Shown here one piece after another: positions 7,604 to 15,884 of a stretch of 35,104 bases of DNA. Source of the DNA: CAVPDE01 sp964580575 (GTDB lineage Bacteria; Desulfobacterota; DSM-4660; Desulfatiglandales; HGW-15); NCBI GenBank assembly GCA_964580575.1, contig CAZOLJ010000050.1, positions 1-35,104 on the forward strand. Direction: 5' to 3'. Under the pieces are notes generated by a model that was not told where the DNA came from, did not search any database, and saw nothing but the letters and a program-made list of their open reading frames with translations. The position numbers and the translations under genes were made by a program. Positions within the stretch are counted from its first letter, which is position 1; every line of letters starts with the position of its first letter.

Positions 7604-9535
7604 ATGAGTACCGACGCCTCGGATGTCATCGATAAGATCCTGGGACCTCAGGGCTCTCTTGCCGGAGCGATTGCAGGCTTTGAGTTTCGCCCCTCCCAGC
7701 TCAAGCTGGCCAAGCTGGTGCAAAAGGCGCTGGAGGACAAATCCAGAGCGGTGATCGAAGCGGGGACAGGCACGGGCAAAACCCTGGGCTATCTCGTTCC
7801 CATCGTCCTCTCCGAAAAGAAAACCGTCCTTTCAACCGGAACCAAGAACCTCCAGGAACAAATCCTTTTTAAGGACATTCCTCTCCTCTCCAAAGTGCTC
7901 GGCCGGCCCATCGATGCCGTGATGATGAAAGGCAGAAAGAATTACCTGTGCCGTTATCGCTACGACCAGCATTTCCTTCAGCCTTTCCTTCTGAAAAAGG
8001 AGTTCGACGACGTCAGGGGCATTCTGCAGAGATGGATCGAACGGTCGGAATTCGGCGATCGCGCGGAGCTGGACTGGCTCAAGGACGACGACCCCCTGTG
8101 GGATTCCGTCTCGTCCACTTCCGATCAGTGCGTGGGAACCGACTGCATGTTCTACGAGGATTGCTTCCTCAACCGTCTCCGACAGACGGCCGCCCAGGCC
8201 CAGATCATTATCGTAAACCATCACCTCTTCTTCGCAGACCTCATGGTCAAGAAAGAAGGGTTTGGAGAGATCATCCCCCGGTTCCAGGCGGTTGTCTTTG
8301 ACGAAGCGCACACCCTGGAAGACATTGCCACAACCTATTTCGGAAAAAGCCTGAGCACCAACCAGCTCATGGACCTGGTGAACGACGTCGAAAAGGAGAT
8401 CGCCGATCTCCCGAATCAGGAGAAAAAGAAGGTGCGAAGACACCTGGATTGGATCAAGGCAGGTGCCGAGCATCTGTGGGACCTTCTGAGGGAGGGCGAA
8501 GAAAAAAGCCGGCTTGTGGAGGAGAGCCTTGAAGGCTTAGAAAAAGGCGCCTGCTTGGAAATCAAGAAGGGCCTGGACTTCATCCACGGCAAATCCGGCT
8601 TCACGGAAGAGGACAGCCCGGCTCTCCAGTCCCTCGCAAACAGAGCCCAAGAGTTGAAGCAATCCATGGACAAGATTCTTGGCTCATCCGACGCCGATTG
8701 GTTGAGGTGGTATGAAAGGCGGAAAAAGACGGTTGTGCTTCATGCTTCACCTCTCGACATCTCGCAGAGCATGAAGGATCTCCTCTATGAAAAGACAGGA
8801 ACCCTTGTCTTCACCTCCGCAACCCTATCCACCAACGGCCATTTCGAATATTTCCGTTCCCGTTTGGGCCTGCTGGAAGGCATCCTGGAAGGCGTTTATC
8901 CCTCCCATTTCGACTTCAACTCCAATGCCCTGTTCTATGTCCCCACGGATTTGCCTCCTCCCACGGATCCTCATTTCACCTCCAAGGTGGCCCAGAGGGT
9001 CTTGGAGATCCTCGAAATCACGGCCGGCCGCGGCCTGGTGCTCTTCACCAGCCACAACAATCTCAACGTCGTCCACCGGCTTCTCGAGGGCCGGATTCCC
9101 TACACCCTGTTCAAGCAGGGGGACGCGCCCAAGTCTGTTCTGCTCGATAAGTTCCGCACCGATACCCACTCCGTGCTTCTCGCCACCGGGTCCTTCTGGC
9201 AGGGGGTGGATGTGCCCGGAGAAGCGCTCAGCTGCCTCATTGTAGACAAGCTTCCCTTCGACTCACCCGGAGATCCTCTGGTGGCGGCGCGAATCGACAG
9301 GATTCGCAGCCAGGACGGCAATCCCTTCATGGACTATCAGCTTCCCGCCGCGATCATCGCGCTCAAGCAGGGGCTGGGGCGGCTGATCCGGAACAGTGCA
9401 GATCGGGGAGTGCTCTCTGTCCTTGATGTGAGAATGATGACGAGCCGCTACGGCCGATTTTTCTTCGAGAGTCTTCCAAGAATGCCTCTCAGCAACGATC
9501 TCCAAGCCATCCGCCGCTTTTTCCAACCCCGCTGA
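7604..9535 (+). CDS. dinG: DinG/XPD-family ATP-dependent DNA helicase with iron-sulfur cluster
   Basis: This 643-residue superfamily 2 helicase has Walker A EAGTGTGKT (52-60), DEAH (233-236), and late motifs GSFWQGVDVPG and QGLGRLIR. Four cysteines (C116, C176, C181, C187) sit between motifs I and II, as in the 4Fe-4S domain of XPD/DinG helicases, so it should unwind DNA 5' to 3' and act on R-loops or repair intermediates. The ATG at 7604 (MSTDASDVIDKILGPQG) matches where the family normally begins but lacks a Shine-Dalgarno. An in-frame ATG at 7484, with GAGGTGA upstream, would add 40 residues and is the main alternative. No exonuclease domain is present. Confidence 0.88.
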   Translation: MSTDASDVIDKILGPQGSLAGAIAGFEFRPSQLKLAKLVQKALEDKSRAVIEAGTGTGKTLGYLVPIVLSEKKTVLSTGTKNLQEQILFKDIPLLSKVLGRPIDAVMMKGRKNYLCRYRYDQHFLQPFLLKKEFDDVRGILQRWIERSEFGDRAELDWLKDDDPLWDSVSSTSDQCVGTDCMFYEDCFLNRLRQTAAQAQIIIVNHHLFFADLMVKKEGFGEIIPRFQAVVFDEAHTLEDIATTYFGKSLSTNQLMDLVNDVEKEIADLPNQEKKKVRRHLDWIKAGAEHLWDLLREGEEKSRLVEESLEGLEKGACLEIKKGLDFIHGKSGFTEEDSPALQSLANRAQELKQSMDKILGSSDADWLRWYERRKKTVVLHASPLDISQSMKDLLYEKTGTLVFTSATLSTNGHFEYFRSRLGLLEGILEGVYPSHFDFNSNALFYVPTDLPPPTDPHFTSKVAQRVLEILEITAGRGLVLFTSHNNLNVVHRLLEGRIPYTLFKQGDAPKSVLLDKFRTDTHSVLLATGSFWQGVDVPGEALSCLIVDKLPFDSPGDPLVAARIDRIRSQDGNPFMDYQLPAAIIALKQGLGRLIRNSADRGVLSVLDVRMMTSRYGRFFFESLPRMPLSNDLQAIRRFFQPR

Positions 9536-9555
9536 AATCCGACGCCGTCGGATTT
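9535..9555. repeat. Perfect 9-bp inverted repeat at the dinG stop codon
   Basis: AAATCCGAC and GTCGGATTT flank a 3-nt loop and begin on the last base of the dinG stop codon. No T-run follows, so it is not a classic terminator by itself, but it may stabilise the mRNA 3' end. Confidence 0.6.
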
Positions 9556-9581
9556 CTGGAAGCAGGCTACCCCGAAAAGAA

Positions 9582-9624
9582 AAAAATCGTACAGAAATCC
9601 CTCTCGTTGTGCGATTTTTGTTTT
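9582..9624 (+). terminator. Rho-independent terminator downstream of dinG
   Basis: AAAAATCGTAC (9582-9592) pairs with GTGCGATTTTT (9609-9619) in an 11-position stem with one T-G wobble. The T-rich tail TTTTTGTTTT runs to 9624. It separates dinG from the Nudix gene. Confidence 0.7.
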
Positions 9625-9650
9625 ACGTTTTTCAATCTCTTTGTTATACT
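9622..9650 (+). promoter_or_regulatory. Promoter of the Nudix (ADP-ribose pyrophosphatase-like) gene
   Basis: TTTACG (9622-9627) and TATACT (9645-9650) are spaced 17 nt apart. They lie directly after the dinG terminator and 21 nt before the ATG at 9671. The -10 matches 5 of 6, the -35 matches 4 of 6. Confidence 0.5.
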
Positions 9651-9670
9651 GTCATCATTGGTACGGGATA

Positions 9671-10222
9671 ATGCCCATAAAGCCATGGAGACTCATCTCG
9701 AGTCAGCGAAGCAAATCGTTCAAGATATTCAACCTGCGTACGGACCGTGCCAGTTCGCCGCGAACCAATGAAGCGTATGACTTTTATGTTCTCGAATCGG
9801 CGGACTGGGTGAATGTGATTCCCCTCACACCTCGCAATGAGGTGTTGCTGATCCGGCAGTATCGACACGGCATTCGGGAGGGCACTCTGGAAATTCCCGG
9901 GGGGATCGTGGAAGAAAGCGACTCGCCTGAAGATGCGGCGCGTCGAGAGTTGATCGAGGAGACAGGCTACAAAGAGTCAGAGATGCAGTTGCTGGGGAGT
10001 GTGCATCCGAACCCTGCATTCCTGACAAACCGATGTCACACCTTTGTAGCCAAGGGGGTCTCCCGTGTGAAGGAGCAGGAACAGGACGAAAAGGAAGACA
10101 TTGAGGTGTTGGTGAGGCCTCTGAAACAAATCCCCGAGTTGATTCGGGGCGGAGAAATTACCCACGCCCTGGTCCTGGCAGCCTTCTACCGGTTCTACAT
10201 GGAATATCTTCCCGGCCTTTAG
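9671..10222 (+). CDS. Nudix hydrolase, ADP-ribose pyrophosphatase-like
   Basis: This 183-residue protein carries a full Nudix box, GGIVEESDSPEDAARRELIE followed by ETGY (GX5EX7REUXEEXGU). The strand before it, VLLIRQYRHGIREGTLEIPGG, is typical of NudF/NUDT5-like ADP-ribose pyrophosphatases, and HPNPAFLTNR follows. It probably hydrolyses ADP-ribose or a related nucleoside diphosphate derivative in the cytoplasm. The ATG at 9671 follows ACGGGATA, a weak ribosome site. A TTG 10 codons upstream overlaps the promoter and is rejected. It lies 40 nt upstream of the ATP-grasp gene and may be cotranscribed with it. Confidence 0.88.
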   Translation: MPIKPWRLISSQRSKSFKIFNLRTDRASSPRTNEAYDFYVLESADWVNVIPLTPRNEVLLIRQYRHGIREGTLEIPGGIVEESDSPEDAARRELIEETGYKESEMQLLGSVHPNPAFLTNRCHTFVAKGVSRVKEQEQDEKEDIEVLVRPLKQIPELIRGGEITHALVLAAFYRFYMEYLPGL

Positions 10223-10262
10223 GGACGAATGCTTCGCTCGATGACTAGACAGAAAAGAACCC

Positions 10263-11336
10263 ATGGCCCTTACAAGTACGCAGTTAGCAGCCCTTGAAGT
10301 AGAGCTGGAAAAACAAAGCCCCCTGCCCAAGAGCAACCGGCGGACGGACCTCCCGGTATTGCTGCTCCACAATCTCGATGATGCCTGGGAACCGGCAGAC
10401 CTGGAAAAGGCGCTGGATGAAGTCGATGACCTTGAAAAAGCGTTGCGCCGCCAGGGACATCCTGTCACGAACATTCCGGTCTATGACTCAGACCTCGAGA
10501 GCCTCCTAAAAAATTACGATCCCCACGAGTATATCGTTTTCAACGGTTGTGAAGGCCTTCCGGGAATCCCGTTCAGCGAAGCCTTAGTGGCAGAAACTCT
10601 CGAGTCTATGGGTTTCACCTACACGGGCTCTCCCCCGGAGGTTCTGGCCGCCGGGTGGGACAAGGCCAAGGTCAAGAAACGGCTCGGGAGCCGCAGGGTG
10701 CCGATCCCCGCCTGGAAGATTTTCAGTTCCGCTCGCATGAACGGGTGGCGAAAGTTTCCGGCCATCGTGAAACCGGCCCGGGAGCACTCCAGCTGCGGCC
10801 TTTCGAGAGAGGCAGTGGTTCTGTCCCACGATAAAATGGCTCCTCGAATCGCCTATGTTCTGAACGAATTCCAGCAGCCGGCGATCGTGGAAGACTTCAT
10901 TGACGGCCGAGAATTCCACGTGTCTCTGTGGGGCAACAAACCCGTGGAGATGCTTCCTCCGGCTGAAATGGATTTTTCAGCCTTCAATGATGTGCAGGAC
11001 CGTCTGTGCACCTTTGACGCCAAGTACAGACCCGATTCCCAGGCTTATGAAAAAATCTGCGTAAGGGTGCCGGCCTCTCTGTCTGAAGCGGAATACAAGG
11101 AATTGGAGCAGGTCGCCCAGAGGGCGTACCGGGTGATCGGGTGCCGCGACTACGCCCGGTTCGATATCCGCATGCGCGACGGCGTGTTTTACGTCCTCGA
11201 TGTCAACCCAAACCCGGACATCAGTTCCGACACGAGCATGGCCTTTGCCGCCGAGTTGGCAGGATACTCTTATGGCGCTATGCTCAGTCAGATGGTCAAT
11301 CTCGCTGCCCGCCGGCACCCCGTTTTACACCCCTGA
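10263..11336 (+). CDS. D-Ala-D-Ala ligase-like ATP-grasp ligase
   Basis: This 357-residue protein has an ATP-grasp fold. The N-terminal half has FNGCEGLPGIPFSEALVAET and YTGSPPEVLAAGWDKAKVK, as in Ddl. The centre has FPAIVKPAREHSSCGL (ATP-binding Lys) and VEDFIDGREFHVSLWG. The C-terminus has ARFDIRMRDGVFYVLDVNPN, the Mg-binding segment. True Ddl has EVNTxPG at that point, but here it is DVNPNPDIS. An N-terminal extension of about 28 residues precedes the first strand. So it is probably a ligase for another amino acid, peptide or hydroxy-acid substrate, not cell-wall Ddl. The papain-fold gene downstream may share its pathway. No strong ribosome site is seen. Confidence 0.82.
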   Translation: MALTSTQLAALEVELEKQSPLPKSNRRTDLPVLLLHNLDDAWEPADLEKALDEVDDLEKALRRQGHPVTNIPVYDSDLESLLKNYDPHEYIVFNGCEGLPGIPFSEALVAETLESMGFTYTGSPPEVLAAGWDKAKVKKRLGSRRVPIPAWKIFSSARMNGWRKFPAIVKPAREHSSCGLSREAVVLSHDKMAPRIAYVLNEFQQPAIVEDFIDGREFHVSLWGNKPVEMLPPAEMDFSAFNDVQDRLCTFDAKYRPDSQAYEKICVRVPASLSEAEYKELEQVAQRAYRVIGCRDYARFDIRMRDGVFYVLDVNPNPDISSDTSMAFAAELAGYSYGAMLSQMVNLAARRHPVLHP

Positions 11337-11483
11337 CTTTCCATCGCAACGTACCGAAAAAGCTTGAAAAAAAGCCCTGGAAATAAAAAAATGTGAACCC
11401 TTTTTGCTGTGAAGGTTGAAGATTGCTTCGGGATGGACTATCTTTTCAAGGATATTGTAAAAGAAAGAGGCGGGAGCTTGGGT

Positions 11484-11996
11484 ATGAAGCCTTACGAACA
11501 AGGCGCACTGGACGGATTGTGCGCCGTCTACAGCATTGTGAACGCCACGCGGATCGTAACGGGAATCGGAGAAGAGGAAGCGAAGGATCTCTTCAAGGAG
11601 ATCATTGGCTATCTGGAAACCAAAAAGGACCTGGGGAAAATCCTCATCGAAGGCATTGATCTGCTGACGATCGGCGGCATCCTGGGCGAAGTGGTCGGCG
11701 ACAGAATAAAGAACCGTTCCATGCCCTTCAAACTCAGCCCGGAAACTCCGCTGGATCAGTTCTGGAATGAAATGATGGCCTTCCTGAGCGGAGGGGACCG
11801 GAGGGCCATCCTCATCGGAGTCGGCGGCCCCATGTGGGATCACTGGTCGATCGTCGAATCCATCACGGACAAGCAGATCCGTTTCTTTGACTCCTACCGG
11901 TTGAAGAGATTGAATCGGAGCCGGTGTGCAACCCTGCGGAGCACCTCCTCGAGGCCTCATGTGCTCAGTCCGACACACACTTACTTTTTCTCGTGA
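11484..11996 (+). CDS. Papain-fold (C39-like) cysteine peptidase-like protein
   Basis: This protein of about 170 residues begins MKPYEQGALDGLCAVYSIVN. The Q...C(A)VYS pattern at the start of a helix, then DHWSIV (His) and FDSYRLKRL (Asp) near the C-terminus, give a Cys-His-Asp triad as in papain-like/C39-type enzymes. It ends HVLSPTHTYFF, so the gene looks complete. The ATG at 11484 is preferred because GGGAG lies 7 nt upstream. A GTG at 11409 would add 25 residues without family character. There is no signal peptide, so it is probably cytoplasmic. It lies 147 nt after the ATP-grasp gene. Together they might make and cleave, or transfer, an amide-linked compound. That is speculative. Confidence 0.65.
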   Translation: MKPYEQGALDGLCAVYSIVNATRIVTGIGEEEAKDLFKEIIGYLETKKDLGKILIEGIDLLTIGGILGEVVGDRIKNRSMPFKLSPETPLDQFWNEMMAFLSGGDRRAILIGVGGPMWDHWSIVESITDKQIRFFDSYRLKRLNRSRCATLRSTSSRPHVLSPTHTYFFS

Positions 11997-12082
11997 CAGG
12001 CTGATGAAAAACGCCCATCGTCGCGGGATAGTGACAAGTGACGAGTAACGAGTGACAAGTTCCTTGAAATCCTCCTTTGGAG
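11997..12082. other. Intergenic stretch with short tandem-like repeats
   Basis: This non-coding stretch contains GTGACAAGTGACGAGTAACG followed by AGTGACAAGT (12031-12060), overlapping copies of an AGTGAC(A/G)AGT-like unit. No promoter, tRNA or gene is evident. Together with the following palindromic element it fills the 314 bp before the M16C protease gene. Confidence 0.6.
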
Positions 12083-12232
12083 GCTGTCCTACAACCCTTA
12101 TTTCCCCTCTCCCTTGATGGGGGAGGGCTAGGGTCGGGGTGGAAAAGGGATCTTCTTTCATTGCCTCTTTTTGTTTCCCCCTCCCCTCAATCCCCTCCCG
12201 CCAAGGGAGGGGAAAGTAGTTGTGGGACAGGC
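12083..12232. repeat. 150-bp palindromic element of the CCCCTCCC / GGGAGGGG family
   Basis: Arms starting GCTGTCCTACAAC (12083-12095) and ending GTTGTGGGACAGGC (12219-12232) are imperfect inverted copies. Each arm also holds a C-rich then G-rich mini-hairpin (TTCCCCTCTCCCTTG followed by GGGGGAGGG, and CCCCTCCC followed by GGGAGGGG). A related unit lies inside the rlmD coding sequence. Such elements are commonly dispersed in proteobacterial genomes. Confidence 0.65.
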
Positions 12233-12310
12233 CTGTTGGGGGGATTTTCACCCTCCATTGCAAAAAACCTGTCCATTCACAGAAGCTACTCACTATTGTT
12301 GGAGAACTCT

Positions 12311-15220
12311 ATGAGCATTCGGCACGGTTTTGAAAGCCTGTGGGTTCGCGAGATCCCTGAACTGAAAGCCAGAGCAGAGATGTTCCGGCATGTGGGAACA
12401 GGAACGGACCTGCTCTCCCTTACGAATGAAGATGAAAACAAAGTCTTCGGCATTACCTTCCGAACGCCACCCGCCGATTCAACGGGAATCGCCCACATCC
12501 TCGAGCACTCTGTGTTGTGCGGTTCCAGAAAATATCCCGTGAAGGAACCTTTCGTAGAGCTCTTGAAGAGTTCGCTGAAGACCTTCCTGAACGCCATCAC
12601 CTACCCAGACAAAACCTGCTATCCCGTGGCCAGCCAGAACGTGAAGGACTTTTACAACCTCATCGATGTGTATCTGGATGCGGTGTTTTATCCCCGCCTC
12701 ACACCCTTTGTCTTTCAGCAGGAAGGCTGGCATTACGAACTGGACAACCCGGAGGCTCCGCTCCACTACAAAGGGGTTGTCTTCAATGAGATGAAGGGGG
12801 CCTATTCTTCTCCTGACAGTCTCCTTGCGGAATACTCCCAGCAATCTCTCTTTCCCGCCAACCCTTACGGCTTTGACTCAGGCGGAGACCCTAAGGAAAT
12901 CCCCAATCTGACTTTTGAGCAGTTCAAAGCGTTCCACGACAAATACTATCATCCGTCCAACGCCCGGGTTTTCTTCTACGGAAATGACGACCCCGAAGAA
13001 CGCCTGCGCCTTGTGAACGATTACCTCAAGGATTTCCATCGCCTTCCTGTGGATTCCGCGATTTCTCTTCAGCCCCGATTTCAGGAACCCCGGCGCTTTA
13101 CCCGGTCCTTCCCGTCCGGGGAGGAATCCTTGAAAGCCCTGTTCACCCTGAACTGGCTGCTGGACGAGACTCACCGGATCGAGCAAAACCTGGGCTTTCA
13201 CTTGCTGGAGTACATGCTTCTGGGGATGCCCGGATCCCCGCTCCGAAAGGCCCTGATGGACTCCAGGCTGGGGGAAGACCTTGCCGGGGTCGGCCTCGGC
13301 AGCGAACTGCGTCAGATGTATTTCTCTACAGGCCTCAAAGGCATTTCGCCTGAACGGGCCGACGATGTGGAAGCCCTGATCCTCTCCACCCTCTCCAGCC
13401 TTGTCCAAGAGGGCATCCATCCCCACACGGTCGAGGCTGCACAGAATACGATCGAGTTTATCCTGAGGGAAAACAACACAGGAAGTTATCCCCGCGGCCT
13501 GGTGCTGATGCTCCGCAGCCTGACCACCTGGCTTTACGATGAGGATCCCCTTGCCCTTGTGGCCTTTGAGGCTCCCCTGGAAGCGCTCAAAAGAACGGCG
13601 AGCGCCTCTCCTTCTTATTTTGAGAGCCTCATTGACCGATACTTCCTCCACAATGTCCACCGGACCTCCCTGCTCCTGAGACCCGACCCGGACCTGGCCA
13701 AAGAACTCGATCGGACCGAAAAGGAAAGGCTCCTCCAGGCCCATTCCTCCATGACTCCTTCTGTTCTGCAGAAGGTTGCGACCGATTCTGCGGCGCTCAA
13801 AGCAATTCAGGAAACCCCTGACCCTCCGCAAGCTTTAGCCCTGATCCCCAGCCTCAAGCTTTCGGATCTCGATCGTGTGAACAAAAACATCCCGCTGGCC
13901 CTGACCCAGGAAAAGGGGTGCGATCTGCTCTACCATGATCTTTTCACAAGCGGCATTGTCTACCTGGACATCGGGTTCAACCTCTATGCCCTTCCCCAGA
14001 AGGCCATTCCTTACGTGCCTCTTTTCAGCAGGGCCCTGCTGGAGATGGGCACGGAGGACGAGGATTTTGTGAGCCTCACCCAGAGGATCAGCAGGAAAAC
14101 AGGAGGGATCCGGCCCGCCCTTTTTGCCTCTTCGGTCAGGGACTCCCAGCAGGGAAGCGCATGGCTTTTCCTGCGCGGCAAGGCCATGTGCAAACAGACG
14201 CGGGACCTTCTCGACGTTTTCCGCGATGTTCTTCTGAAAGTCCGGATGGACAACAGGGAACGTTTTCTGCAGATGGTGCTGGAGGCAAAGGCAAGGCTGG
14301 AAGAAAATCTTGTTCCCAGCGGCCACCAGGTAGTCAGCACGAGGCTCCGCGCTCTTTTCAGTGAAGCGGATTGGGCAGAGGAGCAGATGAAAGGCATCAG
14401 TCAGCTCTTTTTTCTGCGAACCCTGTCAAAGGGTGTCGAAGAAAACTGGCCTGAGGTGCTTCGTGCTCTTGAGGAGATCCGCAGCCTTCTGATCAATCGG
14501 AGCGCTCTCGTTGTGAATGCCACCGCAGGAGCCGGCGAGTGGGACTCTCTCCAGCCCACGGTCAAGGAATTCCTGGATGCCTTGCCCTCCGTGCCCTTCC
14601 AGAGGAAACTCTGGAGCCCGGAGCCGATAGCGGATTTCGAGGGCATGACCCTTCCCGCCCAGGTGAATTACGTGGGCAAAGGCGTCAACCTCTATGCTCA
14701 GGGTTACCGCTATCACGGCTCGACCCATGCCATCACCCGGTATTTGCGAAACGCCTGGCTGTGGGAAAAGATCCGTGTTCAGGGAGGCGCATACGGCGCC
14801 TTTTGCTCCTTTGACAAGCACTCGGGGGCTTTGACCTTTGTCTCTTATCGCGACCCGAACCTGCTCAAAACCCTCGAAGCTTTTGACGGCTCTGCGCAAT
14901 TTCTCAAGGATCTCAAGATCGGAGACGATGAACTCGTCAAAGGCATCATCGGCACCATTGGGGACATCGATCAGTATCAACTGCCCGATGCCAAGGGGTA
15001 CACCTCCATGGTGCGCCATTTGACGGGGGAAAACGAGGAGCGCCGCCAGAAAATGAGAGACGAGATTCTCGGCGCCACGAAAAAGGATTTCCAATCCTTC
15101 GGTGAGATTCTGGAATCCGCCATGCCCGGGGGGGTGGTCAAGGTGCTCGGCTCAGAGACCGCGATCCAGGAGGCTGAGACAAAAAACCCGGGCTGGCTGA
15201 AATTGGTCAAGGTCCTTTAA
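12311..15220 (+). CDS. M16C-family zinc metalloprotease (presequence protease / PreP type)
   Basis: This protein of about 969 residues has the length and layout of M16C peptidases. The inverted zinc motif HILEH (H62, E65, H66) is followed by the distal Glu in NEMKGAYSS (E160). YPDKTCYPVASQNVKDFYNL and HPSNARVFFYGND are typical of PreP/Cym1/falcilysin proteins, and GAYGAFCSF near the C-terminus is in the expected place. The enzyme forms a closed chamber and degrades peptides. No signal peptide is seen, so it is probably cytoplasmic. The ATG at 12311 has GGAG about 7 nt upstream. The frame is open farther upstream through the palindromic repeat, but that part is not protein-like. Confidence 0.9.
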   Translation: MSIRHGFESLWVREIPELKARAEMFRHVGTGTDLLSLTNEDENKVFGITFRTPPADSTGIAHILEHSVLCGSRKYPVKEPFVELLKSSLKTFLNAITYPDKTCYPVASQNVKDFYNLIDVYLDAVFYPRLTPFVFQQEGWHYELDNPEAPLHYKGVVFNEMKGAYSSPDSLLAEYSQQSLFPANPYGFDSGGDPKEIPNLTFEQFKAFHDKYYHPSNARVFFYGNDDPEERLRLVNDYLKDFHRLPVDSAISLQPRFQEPRRFTRSFPSGEESLKALFTLNWLLDETHRIEQNLGFHLLEYMLLGMPGSPLRKALMDSRLGEDLAGVGLGSELRQMYFSTGLKGISPERADDVEALILSTLSSLVQEGIHPHTVEAAQNTIEFILRENNTGSYPRGLVLMLRSLTTWLYDEDPLALVAFEAPLEALKRTASASPSYFESLIDRYFLHNVHRTSLLLRPDPDLAKELDRTEKERLLQAHSSMTPSVLQKVATDSAALKAIQETPDPPQALALIPSLKLSDLDRVNKNIPLALTQEKGCDLLYHDLFTSGIVYLDIGFNLYALPQKAIPYVPLFSRALLEMGTEDEDFVSLTQRISRKTGGIRPALFASSVRDSQQGSAWLFLRGKAMCKQTRDLLDVFRDVLLKVRMDNRERFLQMVLEAKARLEENLVPSGHQVVSTRLRALFSEADWAEEQMKGISQLFFLRTLSKGVEENWPEVLRALEEIRSLLINRSALVVNATAGAGEWDSLQPTVKEFLDALPSVPFQRKLWSPEPIADFEGMTLPAQVNYVGKGVNLYAQGYRYHGSTHAITRYLRNAWLWEKIRVQGGAYGAFCSFDKHSGALTFVSYRDPNLLKTLEAFDGSAQFLKDLKIGDDELVKGIIGTIGDIDQYQLPDAKGYTSMVRHLTGENEERRQKMRDEILGATKKDFQSFGEILESAMPGGVVKVLGSETAIQEAETKNPGWLKLVKVL

Positions 15221-15265
15221 CAAAAGACGCGAAAGAAGCACTGAAGGCGTTCGCGGCTAAGGGCA

Positions 15266-15679
15266 CTAGATCACTGGTTTGCGTAAGCGCTTGGTTTCGC
15301 TTCGCTGGTGTTTGCCTTCCAGTCGTCGCTCTCTCGATCGCAGGGTCGGTTTGGTCTTGATCCGCTTTTTCGGCTTTTCCGCAGCTCTGCGGATCCACTG
15401 GACAAGCCTTTCCACAGCATCCTGCCGATTTCTCTCTTGGGTTCTGAAACGCTTCGCATCAATGTGCAGAACGCCTTCTTTGCTCACTCTCCTTCCTGCG
15501 ATCCGGACGAGCCGTCGCCGGACATCCCCGGGCAGAGACGGGGACCTGACCGCGTCGAACCGCAACTGGACCGCGGTAGCCACTTTGTTCACATTCTGGC
15601 CACCGGGCCCTGATGCGCGAATGAAGTCCAGCTTCAGTTCCGCCTCTCGGATCGCAATGTCCTGTGTGATTCGAATCAT
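15266..15679 (-). CDS. arfB: Peptidyl-tRNA hydrolase ArfB (YaeJ)
   Basis: This 137-residue protein has the release-factor catalytic motif in RASGPGGQNVNK (GGQ at 26-28) and a basic C-terminal tail, KPKKRIKTKPTLRSRERRL then KRLRKP. The tail reaches into the mRNA channel of stalled ribosomes in ArfB homologues. The enzyme frees nascent peptides from ribosomes stalled on truncated mRNA. The ATG at 15679 gives the usual start, MIRITQDIAI. Ten further upstream codons are open but not family-like. It converges on the M16C protease gene. The next minus-strand gene upstream is the NFACT-R gene, which may also act on stalled ribosomes. Confidence 0.9.
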   Translation of the reverse strand: MIRITQDIAIREAELKLDFIRASGPGGQNVNKVATAVQLRFDAVRSPSLPGDVRRRLVRIAGRRVSKEGVLHIDAKRFRTQERNRQDAVERLVQWIRRAAEKPKKRIKTKPTLRSRERRLEGKHQRSETKRLRKPVI

Positions 15680-15757
15680 GGCTTTGCCCAATGCCGGCTT
15701 TGTCCGCAACCAAAGCCCAGGTGAGCCCGGGACTGGATTTTGAAAAACACTCTGCTC

Positions 15758-15884
15758 GCAGGTTGCTCAAAAACGCTCAGATACAAGGCGCCCGAAATCC
15801 CGAGGAGTGAGTCGTACAGTCCAGTACGTCGCAACGACGAGGGATGAGGGCAACGCAGTAGATGGGCGCTTTTCAGCAACCTGC
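15758..15884. mobile_element. 127-bp element with terminal inverted repeats (MITE-like)
   Basis: The ends GCAGGTTGCTCAAAAACGC and (reverse complement of the right end) GCAGGTTGCTGAAAAGCGC match at 17 of 19 positions. An inner palindrome, GTCGTAC ... GTACG, sits near the middle. From memory, this family is dispersed in deltaproteobacterial genomes. No clear target duplication is visible. Its right end supplies the last codons and stop of the NFACT-R gene. Confidence 0.6.

Noticed and set aside
11325..12293. 322-codon minus-strand frame across the peptidase gene and the palindromic repeat
   Set aside because: It covers repeat DNA and the antisense of the C39-like gene; no ribosome site or protein-like pattern.
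12077..12310. Upstream extension of the M16C protease frame
   Set aside because: The extra residues come from the C/G-rich palindromic element; ATG 12311 has a good ribosome site and the family N-terminus.
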